From Eudoraea adriatica DSM 19308 (lineage in GTDB: Bacteria > Bacteroidota > Bacteroidia > Flavobacteriales > Flavobacteriaceae), in the NCBI RefSeq assembly GCF_000382125.1, contig NZ_KB907551.1, forward strand, positions 213,486 to 277,485: a stretch of DNA of 64,000 nucleotides, read 5' to 3'. How positions within the stretch are numbered: the first letter of the stretch is position 1; the number at the start of each line of letters is the position of its first letter. The position numbers were made by a program, and so were the translations under genes. The notes under the pieces are model-generated. The model ran no database searches. It had not been told where the DNA came from and saw only the letters and a list, made by a program, of their open reading frames with translations. Shown piece by piece: positions 28,400 through 38,440 of the stretch.

Positions 28400-28930
28400 A
28401 TGAATCTTCATTTATCAAAATGTACAAATTCCGATTTGGATAGACTTCTTTCGATCTCCAGAAAGACATTTATTGATGCCTTTGAAAACCATAATAACCC
28501 GGATGATTTTAAAGCCTACATGGAAACGGCTTTTTCCAGAGAACAAATTTTAAGGGAACTGACAAACCCTCAGATGTCTTTTTACCTGGTTTATTCAGAA
28601 GATGAGACAATAGCATATTTTAAATTAAATGAAGATGAGGCTCAAAGAGATATAAAGGATGAAAATGCTATGGAATTGGAAAGAATTTATGTAAAAAGTG
28701 AATTTCAGAGAAATAAAATAGGCCATTTTATGCTAAATAATATTAAACGTATTGCAGTTGGTAAAAATAAAAGTTACCTCTGGCTCGGAGTTTGGCAGAA
28801 AAACGGTAAAGCTATCAGATTCTATGAAAAAAATGGATTTATAAAGTTTGGAAAACATCCGTATTACATAGGCACGGATAAACAAATGGATTGGCTAATG
28901 AAACTGAATTTGATTAACTTGGAAAAATAA
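28400..28930 (+). CDS. GNAT-family N-acetyltransferase
   Basis: Protein of 176 residues with the GNAT fold. The acetyl-CoA loop is seen as SEFQRNKIGHFMLNNI (near residues 98-113), followed by the beta-strand SYLWLGVWQKNGKAIRFYEKNGF typical of motif B. An N-terminal FIDAFENHNNPDDFKAYM segment is common among PaiA-like enzymes, so a polyamine or small-amine substrate is possible but unproven. The serine hydrolase gene follows 11 nt later. Confidence 0.85.
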   Translation: MNLHLSKCTNSDLDRLLSISRKTFIDAFENHNNPDDFKAYMETAFSREQILRELTNPQMSFYLVYSEDETIAYFKLNEDEAQRDIKDENAMELERIYVKSEFQRNKIGHFMLNNIKRIAVGKNKSYLWLGVWQKNGKAIRFYEKNGFIKFGKHPYYIGTDKQMDWLMKLNLINLEK

Positions 28931-28941
28931 AGAAATAAACC

Positions 28942-30099
28942 ATGTATGTAAAAACCCTTGCCTTCGCTTTTTTGTTATTATCAACAAATATTACGATCAG
29001 TCAGCAGACGAATTATTTTCCTGAAAGAAACGCTACCTGGCTAGAACGGCCTGCGTCTGTTTTTAATCTTGATGAAAAAAAACTTAATGAAGCAGTAAAT
29101 TTTGCGGAAAACAATGAATATAAAGGGTCGAGAGATTTGCGCATAGCAATTTTAAAGGGTTTTGAGCGAGAACCATTTCATCAAATTTTGGGGCCTACTA
29201 AAAAACGAGGCGGTCCTGCAGGGATGATATTGAAAAATGGTTATATCGTTCAAAAATGGGGCGATATAAATCGTGTAGATATGACTTTCAGTGTTACAAA
29301 AAGTTTTTTATCCACTGTGGCAGGCCTTGCGGTAGACAATCACCTAATTGAAAGCACAGACGACAAAGTTTCCTCTTATATCTGGGATGGCACTTTTGCA
29401 GGAGAACATAATAGCAAAATTAGCTGGAAACATTTATTACAGCAAAACTCAGACTGGTCCGGACAGTTGTGGGGCGGCAAGGATTGGGCAGACAGGCCAC
29501 CCAGGGATGGGGGGCTGGACGATTGGAAATATAGAGAGCTCAATGAACCAGGATCGGTAATGGAGTACAATGATGTACGTGTGAATGTGTTGGCCTATGC
29601 ATTGACTCACGTTTGGCGCAAGCCTGTTCCTGTTGTGCTCAAGGAGCATATAATGGATAAAATAGGTGCTTCAACTACCTGGCGTTGGTATGGTTACGAC
29701 AATGCCTGGACGGTAATAGACGGAATTAAAATGAAATCTGTTACGGGTGGTGGTCATTCCGGGGCAGGCATTTTCATAAATACCGCAGATATGGCGCGTT
29801 TTGGCTTGCTATTTCTTAATAATGGTAAATGGAATGCGAAACAGCTTCTTAGTGAGGCCTGGATAGATGAAGCAATAACACCTTCTGTGCCTAACGCTAA
29901 CTATGGTTATATGTGGTGGCTTAACCAAAAGGGAGACCGTCATTGGGAGGAACTTTCAGAAGATGTTTATTATGCCGCTGGTTTTGGCGGAAATTTTATT
30001 GTCATTGACAGGGCCAATAACATGGTTGTTGTTACAAGATGGTTAGAGCCATCCAGGATTGGCGATTTGATGCGTCTTATTCAGGATGCAATAGATTAG
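28942..30099 (+). CDS. Exported serine hydrolase, class C beta-lactamase-like
   Basis: Protein of 385 residues with a signal peptide (about 1-20, ISQQ). The beta-lactamase/DD-peptidase fold is marked by the nucleophile motif SVTK in MTFSVTKSFLS (near residue 117) and the YxN-like YNDVRVN near 212. HSGAG near 273 lies in the region of the third motif. Members act on esters or peptides rather than beta-lactams in most cases. It is a distant paralogue of the gene at 57826. Probably co-transcribed with the acetyltransferase. Confidence 0.85.
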   Translation: MYVKTLAFAFLLLSTNITISQQTNYFPERNATWLERPASVFNLDEKKLNEAVNFAENNEYKGSRDLRIAILKGFEREPFHQILGPTKKRGGPAGMILKNGYIVQKWGDINRVDMTFSVTKSFLSTVAGLAVDNHLIESTDDKVSSYIWDGTFAGEHNSKISWKHLLQQNSDWSGQLWGGKDWADRPPRDGGLDDWKYRELNEPGSVMEYNDVRVNVLAYALTHVWRKPVPVVLKEHIMDKIGASTTWRWYGYDNAWTVIDGIKMKSVTGGGHSGAGIFINTADMARFGLLFLNNGKWNAKQLLSEAWIDEAITPSVPNANYGYMWWLNQKGDRHWEELSEDVYYAAGFGGNFIVIDRANNMVVVTRWLEPSRIGDLMRLIQDAID

Positions 30100-30152
30100 A
30101 ATAAGAATGAAGAATGACAAAATGAACAGCCAGGGATTATTGAAAAAATCAG

Positions 30153-31310
30153 CTAGATTGCAGATATAATTTCAGCCGATTCTAAGATCGTTTCAGGAGT
30201 CTTTGCAAAACAAATCCGAATCTGTTTATTATCTACCAGGTCTTTATTAAAAACCGAAATGGGGATAGTAGCAATACCGAATTCTTTGGTAAGTCTTTCT
30301 GTAAAAGCAATATCACTTTCATCGCTGATTTCTGAAAAATCCAAAAGTTGAAAATAAGTACCCCGGGTAGGTGTAAATTTGAATCTGGAATCTTGGATTG
30401 CGTTTAAGAATAAATCACGTTTTTGCTGGTAAAACGGACCCAAATCCAAATAGTGGGCAGGTTGCTTCAAATATTCGGCCAGTGCTCTCTGGAACGGATG
30501 ATTAACGCAAAACACATTGAATTCATGAATTTTCTGAAATTCTTTCATAAGTTCTGCTGGTGCTGCGCAATAACCCATTTTCCATCCCGTTGCATGAAAA
30601 GTTTTTCCAAATGAGGCACAAACAAAGCTTCTTGATGCCAGATCCGGGTATTTTGAAGCACTCTCGTGAGTGTGCTTATCAAATACTATATGCTCATAAA
30701 CTTCATCACTTAACAATATTATATCGGTGCCTTTTAGGCAACTTTGAAGCATTAACATATCAGAACTGGAAAATACCATCCCACTTGGGTTATGTGGTGT
30801 ATTAATAATTACCATCCTGGTTTTTTTATTCAGATGTGCCTTAAACTCATCCCAATCTATTGTATAATCCTTTTCGTTTAACTGAATTAGCACCGGAATA
30901 CCGCCATTTGCTTTAATAGCAGGTTCATAGCAATCATAGGCTGGTTTGAGAACTATTACTTCGTCATTTGGCCAAACCATTGCCGAAATAGCAGTAAAAA
31001 TGGCTTGTGTTGCTCCTACTGTAACCGTTATTTCAGACTGTGGATGGTAATTGGCGCCATATAAAAGGGAAATCTTTTCGGCAATTACCTCTTTGAGAGT
31101 ATATATGCCACCCAATGGGGCATATTGATTATGCCCGTCCCTCATTGCTTTTGCAACCAATTCTATAAGAACAGGATCCGGATCAAAATTGGGAAAACCC
31201 TGTGAAATGTTAATGGCGTTATACTCCTTTGCGAGCAGACTCATTGTAGTAAATATGGATTCGGGTAGCTTTGGCAACTTGGAATTAATGTTTTGTGCAG
31301 ATGATTTCAT
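30153..31310 (-). CDS. Methionine aminotransferase (PLP-dependent, class I/II)
   Basis: PLP enzyme of 385 residues related to YbdL/KAT. The cofactor lysine is in SFGKTFHATGWKMGYC (near residue 236), and the substrate-binding NTPHNPSG and the N-terminal NISQGFPNFDPD are intact. YbdL-type enzymes prefer methionine, which fits methionine salvage or kynurenine-type side reactions. It lies alone between convergent neighbours. Confidence 0.88.
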   Translation of the reverse strand: MKSSAQNINSKLPKLPESIFTTMSLLAKEYNAINISQGFPNFDPDPVLIELVAKAMRDGHNQYAPLGGIYTLKEVIAEKISLLYGANYHPQSEITVTVGATQAIFTAISAMVWPNDEVIVLKPAYDCYEPAIKANGGIPVLIQLNEKDYTIDWDEFKAHLNKKTRMVIINTPHNPSGMVFSSSDMLMLQSCLKGTDIILLSDEVYEHIVFDKHTHESASKYPDLASRSFVCASFGKTFHATGWKMGYCAAPAELMKEFQKIHEFNVFCVNHPFQRALAEYLKQPAHYLDLGPFYQQKRDLFLNAIQDSRFKFTPTRGTYFQLLDFSEISDESDIAFTERLTKEFGIATIPISVFNKDLVDNKQIRICFAKTPETILESAEIISAI

Positions 31311-31363
31311 AGCATTTTAGTTATAGTAAAAATAGCAAAAAAGACACAGGGAAATTCCAAATA

Positions 31364-31394
31364 AAAATCCCGGATAATGTTATCCGGGATTTCA
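31364..31394 (-). terminator. Intrinsic terminator of the sdh operon
   Basis: AAATCCCGGATAA and TTATCCGGGATTT form a long perfect stem with a very short loop. On the minus strand it is followed by a T-run and lies just after the sdhB stop. Confidence 0.85.
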
Positions 31395-31414
31395 GAAATA
31401 TGAACATTTTTCTT

Positions 31415-32161
31415 TTAGCCCTTTAAGGAGGCGCTTAAATATTCTCTATTCATTCTCGCAATATTCTCCAAAGAAATACCCTTTGGACATTCTATCTCAC
31501 AGGCACCTGTATTAGTACAATTTCCGAATCCTTCCAGATCCATCTGTCTTACCATATTTTGTACGCGCTCTGCTGCTTCGACACGTCCCTGCGGTAATAA
31601 TGCAAACTGGGATACTTTGGCTGAAGTAAACAACATGGCGCTGGCATTTTTACACGCCGCTACGCATGCTCCGCAACCAATACATGCAGCCGCATTAAAT
31701 GCCTTATCCGCATTCACTTTTGGTATAGGAATGTTATTTGCGTCAGCAGTGCGGCCTGAAGTGTTCACAGAAATAAAACCACCGGCCTGTTGAATGCGTT
31801 CAAAAGCATTTCTATCTACAATCAAATCTTTTATTACCGGGAAGGCTTTGGCCCTGAAAGGTTCAATTACAATGGTGTCACCATCTTTAAAGCTACGCAT
31901 ATGCAGTTGGCAGGCGGTAATAAGCCTGTCGGGACCGTGCGGGCGACCATTAATTTGAAGTGAACAAGTGCCGCAAATACCTTCGCGGCAATCATGATCA
32001 AATTCTACAGGAACCTCGCCCTTTGCAATTAGATCTTCGTTTAATATGTCCAGCATTTCAAGGAAGGACATATCACCTTCAATACCATCCAGAGTATAGT
32101 CTACCATTTTTCCTTTGGAGGAAGCATCTTTTTGACGCCATATTTTAAGATAAATCTTCAT
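31415..32161 (-). CDS. sdhB: Succinate dehydrogenase/fumarate reductase iron-sulfur subunit
   Basis: Carries electrons from FAD to quinone in complex II. The 248 residues hold the 2Fe-2S motif [10 protein letters not shown] (near 58-67) and two ferredoxin-like Cys groups, [11 protein letters not shown] (near 155) and [14 protein letters not shown] (near 211), for the 4Fe-4S and 3Fe-4S clusters. This is the B-type subunit paired with a single five-helix cytochrome b. Last gene of sdhCAB, ending 20 nt before the terminator. Confidence 0.96.
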   Translation of the reverse strand: MKIYLKIWRQKDASSKGKMVDYTLDGIEGDMSFLEMLDILNEDLIAKGEVPVEFDHDCREGICGTCSLQINGRPHGPDRLITACQLHMRSFKDGDTIVIEPFRAKAFPVIKDLIVDRNAFERIQQAGGFISVNTSGRTADANNIPIPKVNADKAFNAAACIGCGACVAACKNASAMLFTSAKVSQFALLPQGRVEAAERVQNMVRQMDLEGFGNCTNTGACEIECPKGISLENIARMNREYLSASLKG

Positions 32162-32167
32162 AGCTTA

Positions 32168-34171
32168 TTATTTATAGGAACGCGTCTTTACTTCAATGTT
32201 TTCATAAATTAAATTCTCTTTATGCAATTTGGCGTCTTTTGGCTCTCCTTTATATTCCCATGCCGACACAAATTTGAAATTCTTGTCATCACGCAACGCC
32301 TCCCCTTCAGGGGTTTGATATTCTTCTCTGAAGTGACCTCCACAAGACTCATTACGTTCTAAGGCATCCATGGCAAAAAGTTCTCCAATCTCAAGGAAAT
32401 CTGCTACACGACCTGCTTTTTCCAGTTCCTGATTTTTGTCATCTGCCGCTCCCGGGATTTTTACATTCTCCCAAAAATCTTTTCTCAAGGCTGCAATTTC
32501 TTTAATAGCTTCCTTTAATCCTTTTTCATTACGAGACATACCACAGTTATTCCACATGATTTTGCCCAATTTTTTGTGATAATAATCAACAGAATTGGTT
32601 CCGTTTGCAGACATTAACCTATTAATCCTATCCAAAACATCCTTCTCAGCCCTATCAAATTCTTCGGAATCGGTGGGGATAGGCCCGGTGCGGATATCAT
32701 CGGCTAAGAAATCACCTATGGTGTACGGCAGCACAAAGTAACCATCTGCCAATCCTTGCATTAAAGCGGATGCTCCAAGCCTGTTTGCTCCATGGTCACT
32801 AAAATTAGCCTCGCCTGCTGCATAACATCCTGGAATTGTTGTCTGCAAATTGTAGTCGACCCAAAGCCCTCCCATGGTATAATGTACCGCAGGATATATC
32901 ATCATTGGGGTTTTATATGGATTTTCATCCACAATTTTTTCATACATCTGGAACAGGTTGCCATATTTGGCTTCCACGACCTCTTCCCCAAGTTTTCTAA
33001 TATGGGCATCATCGGCATTTTTTAGACCAGATGTGAGTGCTTTTTCATTCCCATATCGCATGATGGCCGCATCAAAATCGAGATATACAGCCTCTCCGGT
33101 TTTATTTACACCGTATCCGGCATCACAGCGTTCTTTAGCCGCCCTTGAGGCTACATCCCGCGGCACCAGATTTCCAAATGCGGGGTATCTGCGTTCTAAA
33201 TAGTAATCCCTGTCTTCTTCTTTTAATTGTGTTGGCTTTAACTTTCCTTCACGTATGGCCTTGGCATCGTCTAAATTTTTAGGCACCCATATACGTCCGT
33301 CGTTCCTGAGAGACTCAGACATTAGAGTAAGTTTGGACTGATGATCTCCTGAAACCGGGATACAGGTAGGGTGTATTTGTGTATAACAAGGGTTTGCAAA
33401 AAAAGCTCCTCTTCGATGTGCCCGCCAGGCAGCCATGACATTGGCTCCCATACAATAGGTAGAAAGGAAAAATAAATTACCATATCCTCCTGAAGCTATA
33501 ACAACCGCATGAGCAGAGTGACGCTCAATTTCTCCTGTAATGAGATTTCTTGCTATTATTCCTCTGGCTTTGCCATCAACTAGCACCAAATCAAGCATTT
33601 CATGCCTTGTATAGGACTTAATCTTTCCCCGATGTATTTGCCGGTTCATTGCTGCATAGGCACCCAATAAAAGTTGTTGCCCTGTTTGCCCTTTGGCATA
33701 AAAAGTCCTCGAAACAAGAACACCACCGAAAGAACGGTTATCTAAAAGACCGCCATAATCACGAGCGAATGGAACTCCCTGGGAAACACATTGATCAATA
33801 ATATTTCCGGAAACTTCTGCCAGTCGATAAACGTTAGCCTCGCGAGATCTGTAATCCCCTCCCTTTATGGTGTCATAAAATAATCTGTAATCACTGTCAC
33901 CATCACCCTGATAATTTTTAGAGGCATTTATTCCTCCCTGAGCAGCTATGGAATGTGCCCTTCTGGGTGAATCCTGATAACAAAAGGTTTTAACATTGTA
34001 GCCTAATTCTGCCAGGGAAGCGGCAGCAGAACCGCCGGCAAGCCCTGTGCCCACGACTATAATGTCAATATTCCTTTTATTGGCGGGGTTTACTAAATCT
34101 ATTTCATTTTTATGTTTTGTCCATTTCTCAGCCAATGGCCCTGATGGAATTTTTGAATCAAGAATGCCCAT
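32168..34171 (-). CDS. sdhA: Succinate dehydrogenase/fumarate reductase flavoprotein subunit
   Basis: Oxidises succinate to fumarate. The 667 residues have the FAD-binding [18 protein letters not shown] near residue 41, the His that binds FAD covalently in [11 protein letters not shown], and the active-site arginine region [12 protein letters not shown]. The longer length and the [14 protein letters not shown] stretch are those of the Bacteroidota and epsilonproteobacterial type that works with menaquinone. It lies 6 nt upstream of sdhB and 2 nt after sdhC. Confidence 0.97.
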   Translation of the reverse strand: MGILDSKIPSGPLAEKWTKHKNEIDLVNPANKRNIDIIVVGTGLAGGSAAASLAELGYNVKTFCYQDSPRRAHSIAAQGGINASKNYQGDGDSDYRLFYDTIKGGDYRSREANVYRLAEVSGNIIDQCVSQGVPFARDYGGLLDNRSFGGVLVSRTFYAKGQTGQQLLLGAYAAMNRQIHRGKIKSYTRHEMLDLVLVDGKARGIIARNLITGEIERHSAHAVVIASGGYGNLFFLSTYCMGANVMAAWRAHRRGAFFANPCYTQIHPTCIPVSGDHQSKLTLMSESLRNDGRIWVPKNLDDAKAIREGKLKPTQLKEEDRDYYLERRYPAFGNLVPRDVASRAAKERCDAGYGVNKTGEAVYLDFDAAIMRYGNEKALTSGLKNADDAHIRKLGEEVVEAKYGNLFQMYEKIVDENPYKTPMMIYPAVHYTMGGLWVDYNLQTTIPGCYAAGEANFSDHGANRLGASALMQGLADGYFVLPYTIGDFLADDIRTGPIPTDSEEFDRAEKDVLDRINRLMSANGTNSVDYYHKKLGKIMWNNCGMSRNEKGLKEAIKEIAALRKDFWENVKIPGAADDKNQELEKAGRVADFLEIGELFAMDALERNESCGGHFREEYQTPEGEALRDDKNFKFVSAWEYKGEPKDAKLHKENLIYENIEVKTRSYK

Positions 34172-34173
34172 AA

Positions 34174-34842
34174 TTAATGAGTTATAGGGTTAAGATGATG
34201 ATATATTGCAATAAAGACAAATACCAAAGGAATTACAATAGCATAGATTTTGGTAAATGATTTAATAGATGGGGTGTATTTATTGTTTAAACCCATACTT
34301 TGAAAAGATGAGGCAAAGCCATGCCATAAATGAAGGCTGAGCAATCCGAAGGAAATCACATAAAGGATAGTTCTCCAGACAGGCGCAAATTTCTCTACGG
34401 TTTCGGTATAATAACGCGCAGGGTCTTCAGGATTAACCTCGATATATTTGTAGGTCATTTCATGAATCCAAAAGTCATAGAAGTGCAAACCAAGAAAGGC
34501 AAGCACAACAAGGCCCGTTATTATCATATTTCTTGAAACCCACGGAGCGTTTGCAGCTCCCTTGTATTTAGTGTATTTAATTGTGCGCGCCTGCATATTT
34601 TGAAACTCAAGAACTATTCCCATAACAAAATGGACAATAACACCAATTATCAAAACAGGTTGCATAATGTATTGCACTAATCCATTATAGCCCATAAAAT
34701 GGGACCATTGGTTAAAAGTGTCGGGAGAAATTACGGAGGTTAAATTAATGGTTACATGAAGTGCCAAAAACAATACCAAAAAAAGACCCGAAAGTGCCAT
34801 CACCACCTTCCGGGCTATGGACGATTTAATCAGTGAACTCAT
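34174..34842 (-). CDS. sdhC: Succinate dehydrogenase cytochrome b subunit
   Basis: Membrane anchor of complex II, 222 residues with five hydrophobic helices. Conserved histidines for two hemes are seen in [29 protein letters not shown] and [15 protein letters not shown]. The single-subunit, di-heme architecture is that of type B succinate:menaquinone reductases. It is the first gene of the operon; its promoter must lie in the 477-nt region upstream. Confidence 0.94.
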   Translation of the reverse strand: MSSLIKSSIARKVVMALSGLFLVLFLALHVTINLTSVISPDTFNQWSHFMGYNGLVQYIMQPVLIIGVIVHFVMGIVLEFQNMQARTIKYTKYKGAANAPWVSRNMIITGLVVLAFLGLHFYDFWIHEMTYKYIEVNPEDPARYYTETVEKFAPVWRTILYVISFGLLSLHLWHGFASSFQSMGLNNKYTPSIKSFTKIYAIVIPLVFVFIAIYHHLNPITH

Positions 34843-35319
34843 TAGTTATAGTTTAGGGGACCAAATTTAAGTCAAGAGCTAATCATTAACAAATTTCAGG
34901 GCCTAATAGAATGGTATTTAGATCGATTTTAAGCAAATACTAAAAGGGATATAAACTTTTATAGATGAAACCCTGAAAGCAATTAAGCCAATACCAAAAT
35001 AGAGGAAGATTCCTAACAGGGGAATTTGAATCTATCTGTTTTTAAGCAGCAGGGCTTTTTCAATTTTCGTACCAGTACAGATTGGCATCCAAAAAAACAG
35101 GAAAATAAAATTTGTAACAGATTTAATTTCATGGAAATGAAAACGGAGATTAGAGTCTGAAAATATTAATTTGAGATGTTGCAGACAAAAACATACTCAT
35201 AGGCTTCGGTTTGTTTAATTGTTAAGCATTGAGTTATTCGAGTTTTACTGCTTTTTAAAATGAGTTCTTGTTTGAAGTGATAGGGCTTATGCTTATTTTT
35301 GAGGAAAGTACTTCCTTTT
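34843..35319. other. Long intergenic region between sdhC and aminopeptidase P
   Basis: The 477 nt separate two divergent genes. I see no coding frame of quality, no terminator and no copy of the TTCACAACA box. A small hairpin occurs near 35008-35024 (ATTCC around TAACAG, then GGAAT). Promoters for both genes should be here, but none stands out. Confidence 0.4.
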
Positions 35320-36612
35320 ATGAAATATGAACAAATAAACAACGGGCTGTTTAAAAAAAATCGGGCAAAATTTACGGCACAAATGAAGCCGAAGAGCATT
35401 GCGATTTTTAATTCCAATGATATCTATCCAATTAGCGCAGACAGCACTATGCCATTTCAACAACACAGAGATATTTTGTACCTGAGTGGGGTAGACCAGG
35501 AGGAATCTATCCTTTTGCTATTCCCGGATGCCATTGATGAAAAAAACAGGGAGATATTGTTTGTAAGGGAAACAAACGAACACATTGCCATTTGGGAAGG
35601 AGCGAAGTTAGATAAGGAACAGGCAACTGCCGTTTCCGGAATAGAATCTGTGCATTGGCTAACAGATTTTGACAAGGTATTTTTTGGGCTGATGACCGAA
35701 GCCGAGTGTATTTATTTTAACACCAACGAACATTACAGGCAGTCCGTAGAGACCCAAACCAGAGAAGATCGTTTTATTATAAAATGCAAAAAAGATTTTC
35801 CAGCCCATAGTTGGGCGAAGAGCAATCCAATTTTGCAACAGATCAGAGGTGTAAAAGAAGCAGAGGAGATTAAGCTCATCCAACATGCCTGCGATATTAC
35901 TGAAAAGGGATTTCGTCGGGTATTAAAATTCCTGAAACCCGGTATTTGGGAATATGAACTGGAAGCAGAATTCCTGCACGAATTTATTAGAAACCGTTCA
36001 AGAGGATTCGCTTATACCCCAATAATTGCATCCGGGAACAACGCTAACGTTTTACACTATATAGAAAATAACAATCAATGTAAAGATGGCGACTTAATCC
36101 TGATGGACGTAGGAGCGGAATATGCCAATTATTCAAGTGATATGACCCGGACTATTCCGGTAAACGGCAAATTTACTAAAAGGCAGCGTCAGGTATATGA
36201 AGCTGTTCTTCGCGTTAAAAATGAAGCTACAAATATGTTGGTGCCAGGCACCTTATGGGCAGATTATCATGTAGAGGTTGGGAAAGTAATGACTTCGGAA
36301 CTACTCGGTTTAGGTTTACTTGATAAAGCGGATGTAAAGAATGAAGATAAGGACTGGCCCGCTTATAAAAAATATTTTATGCACGGCACGAGTCACCATA
36401 TGGGATTAGACACACATGATTATGGAGAATTAAAAACACCAATGAAACCGAATATGGTGTATACAGTAGAGCCGGGAATTTATATTCCGGATGAGAAAAT
36501 GGGTATTCGGCTTGAAGATGATGTGGTTATCATGGATAAGGGATCTCCATTCAATCTAATGCGTGATATCCCAATTGAAATTGATGAGATAGAAGACCTT
36601 ATGAATAATTAA
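35320..36612 (+). CDS. pepP: Xaa-Pro aminopeptidase (aminopeptidase P)
   Basis: Removes N-terminal residues before proline. The 430 residues have an N-terminal creatinase-like domain and a C-terminal pita-bread domain with the metal ligands in LILMDVGAEYANYSSDMTR (two Asp), MHGTSHHMGLDTHD (His), TVEPGIYI (Glu) and IRLEDDV (Glu). ATG 35320 is preferred over TTG 35299 because it gives the common MKYEQI start. It is convergent with brnQ. Confidence 0.92.
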   Translation: MKYEQINNGLFKKNRAKFTAQMKPKSIAIFNSNDIYPISADSTMPFQQHRDILYLSGVDQEESILLLFPDAIDEKNREILFVRETNEHIAIWEGAKLDKEQATAVSGIESVHWLTDFDKVFFGLMTEAECIYFNTNEHYRQSVETQTREDRFIIKCKKDFPAHSWAKSNPILQQIRGVKEAEEIKLIQHACDITEKGFRRVLKFLKPGIWEYELEAEFLHEFIRNRSRGFAYTPIIASGNNANVLHYIENNNQCKDGDLILMDVGAEYANYSSDMTRTIPVNGKFTKRQRQVYEAVLRVKNEATNMLVPGTLWADYHVEVGKVMTSELLGLGLLDKADVKNEDKDWPAYKKYFMHGTSHHMGLDTHDYGELKTPMKPNMVYTVEPGIYIPDEKMGIRLEDDVVIMDKGSPFNLMRDIPIEIDEIEDLMNN

Positions 36613-36660
36613 TTGACATCCATTTCAGGATTGAACTTTAAGGCCCTGTTATTAACTGTA

Positions 36661-37950
36661 CTAAAGTCCCGAAGCTGTAGGAATATCTCCTTTACCAATA
36701 TTCGCTACAATAAAAACGACTAAAGCCGGTAATACCCAGCCCATACTTAAATTACTAAAGGGAATCCACCTTGTAATGGCCTCTATAGAACTGCTCAGGC
36801 CAATACTTCCTAAAAAATCAGGAATACTAAAAAGGATAGTAGTTAAAACAACGGTCCTGAAAACCCTTGAAGAACCAAATTTTTCCGGAATCACATTAAG
36901 TAGGATTAGTACTATGGTAATTGGATAAATAAACATAAGAATCGGCAAGGCAATAGCTATTATGTAATCTGCATTAAACTGCCCCATTAGTACTCCGAGG
37001 AAACAGCTCACTACAGCAGTAACCAAATAGGCTTTGTTTGATTTTGGAAAACGTGATTTCACAAAATCTGCAGTTCCCGCAACAATTCCCACGGCCGTTG
37101 TAAAACAAGCCAGGCTTACTAATATTCCCAGGAATAAGTTAGCCGTAGATCCTAAAGTAATTTTACTGATTCCGATGATAAGTGAGGTACGTGAAATAGC
37201 CAGGTCAAATTCCCCCTGCAAAAGAGCCCCCGTAAAAATTAATCCGGAATAAATCATTACTAAACCGAATCCTGCCAGCCATCCCGCCCTCCCAAGTAAA
37301 GCTTTTTTTTGTTCATATGAAGCTTCTTTATTCTTAAGGTTAATAGAAGTTATAATGACCCCGCCCACAACAATCGCTCCTATAGCATCAAAGGTTTGAT
37401 AACCTTCCAGAATTCCTGCCGTCATTGGATTGATGAAAGAGTTTGTGCCAAAATCGATCGGGAAGGAAAACAAAGCGATACCCATAATTGCCAAAAGGAT
37501 TAGTATAATGCCTGGCGTTAAATACTTGCCTACTATGTCCAAAATTTTTGTACGGTTCAATACAAAAATGAAAACTAAAACAAAATAAACGATGCTTGTG
37601 CTTAAAGTAGAATTATGAAGCAAAGGCGCTATGCCTATTTCGTGGGTAACAGAAGCTGTTCTCGGGGAAGGTAAAGAAATTGCAACCCCATAAATCGTGA
37701 AGCAATAAATTAAACTGAATAAAGGTGAAACTTTAGAAGCAAAATCAAACATTGTCCCCTGTAGTTTTGCATGACCTAGAATGCCAAATATTGGGATTAA
37801 AACTGCAGAAATAGCAAAACCAAGAGCGACCAACCACCAAAGTTCCCCTGCCTTAAATCCAAGTTGAGGTGGTAAAATAAGATTTCCTGCGCCAAAGAAA
37901 AGAGAGAAAAGAGCAAAAGCAGTTACAAGCGTTTCTTTTTTTCTTACCAT
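36661..37950 (-). CDS. brnQ: Branched-chain amino acid transport system II carrier protein
   Basis: Inner-membrane transporter of 429 residues with about 12 helices, starting with TAFALFSLFFGAGNLILPPQLGF, a hallmark of the LIVCS family that takes up leucine, isoleucine and valine with Na+ or H+. FEGYQTFDAIGAIVVGGVI-type sequence in the middle is also typical. It stands alone; the 265-nt region upstream, up to the small gene at 38216, shows no clear element. Confidence 0.93.
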   Translation of the reverse strand: MVRKKETLVTAFALFSLFFGAGNLILPPQLGFKAGELWWLVALGFAISAVLIPIFGILGHAKLQGTMFDFASKVSPLFSLIYCFTIYGVAISLPSPRTASVTHEIGIAPLLHNSTLSTSIVYFVLVFIFVLNRTKILDIVGKYLTPGIILILLAIMGIALFSFPIDFGTNSFINPMTAGILEGYQTFDAIGAIVVGGVIITSINLKNKEASYEQKKALLGRAGWLAGFGLVMIYSGLIFTGALLQGEFDLAISRTSLIIGISKITLGSTANLFLGILVSLACFTTAVGIVAGTADFVKSRFPKSNKAYLVTAVVSCFLGVLMGQFNADYIIAIALPILMFIYPITIVLILLNVIPEKFGSSRVFRTVVLTTILFSIPDFLGSIGLSSSIEAITRWIPFSNLSMGWVLPALVVFIVANIGKGDIPTASGL

Positions 37951-38215
37951 AATATTAATTATGGAGTGAAAGATAAATGAAAAAAAGACTAATTCTTAAA
38001 CAAAATACATCCTCTTAAACTAACATTTTGTCGTAAAAAGATACATTCATCGAAAAAAACATAAAATTTATAGGCCTTACTCAATAAAATGCAAGTTAGA
38101 TGCGTTCTGAATTTAAGTTATTTGAAATTGTAGTCTCAATAACTTTTACTGAAAGATTATTAATGCATATTAAGGATACCCAAAACCCTACCAATGCAGA
38201 CCTAAAACCTACATT

Positions 38216-38440
38216 ATGAAAAAAATATTTTGCAATATTTTTGGCCACCATTATTCCGTATCCAAGAAAGTGACTTTGCACATAAAGGAGTATAAGTGTG
38301 TTCACTGTGGCAAGGAAGTCACAACAGACGTAAGCGGTAACCTTTCCGTTTTAACCCCTGAACTTCAGGAGATCAATGAAACATTAGAAGATTTGTACCA
38401 AAAAAGACATAGGACTACCCATACGCAACAGGTAGCTTAA
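38216..38440 (+). CDS. Small zinc-ribbon-like protein of unknown function
   Basis: Protein of 74 residues. A compact N-terminal half has CxxxGHHY-type spacing (Cys6, His11, His12), then YKCVHCGKEVTT with a CxxC, which could bind one zinc ion as in DUF1660-like proteins. The C-terminal half is a helix with basic end. I recall similar small proteins in Flavobacteriaceae, all unnamed. The stop codon abuts the thiL stop codon on the other strand with no base between. Confidence 0.7.
   Translation: MKKIFCNIFGHHYSVSKKVTLHIKEYKCVHCGKEVTTDVSGNLSVLTPELQEINETLEDLYQKRHRTTHTQQVA

Noticed and set aside
35166..35417. Minus-strand frame of 83 codons at the start of the aminopeptidase P gene
   Set aside because: It overlaps the true start of a well-supported gene and has no recognisable features.
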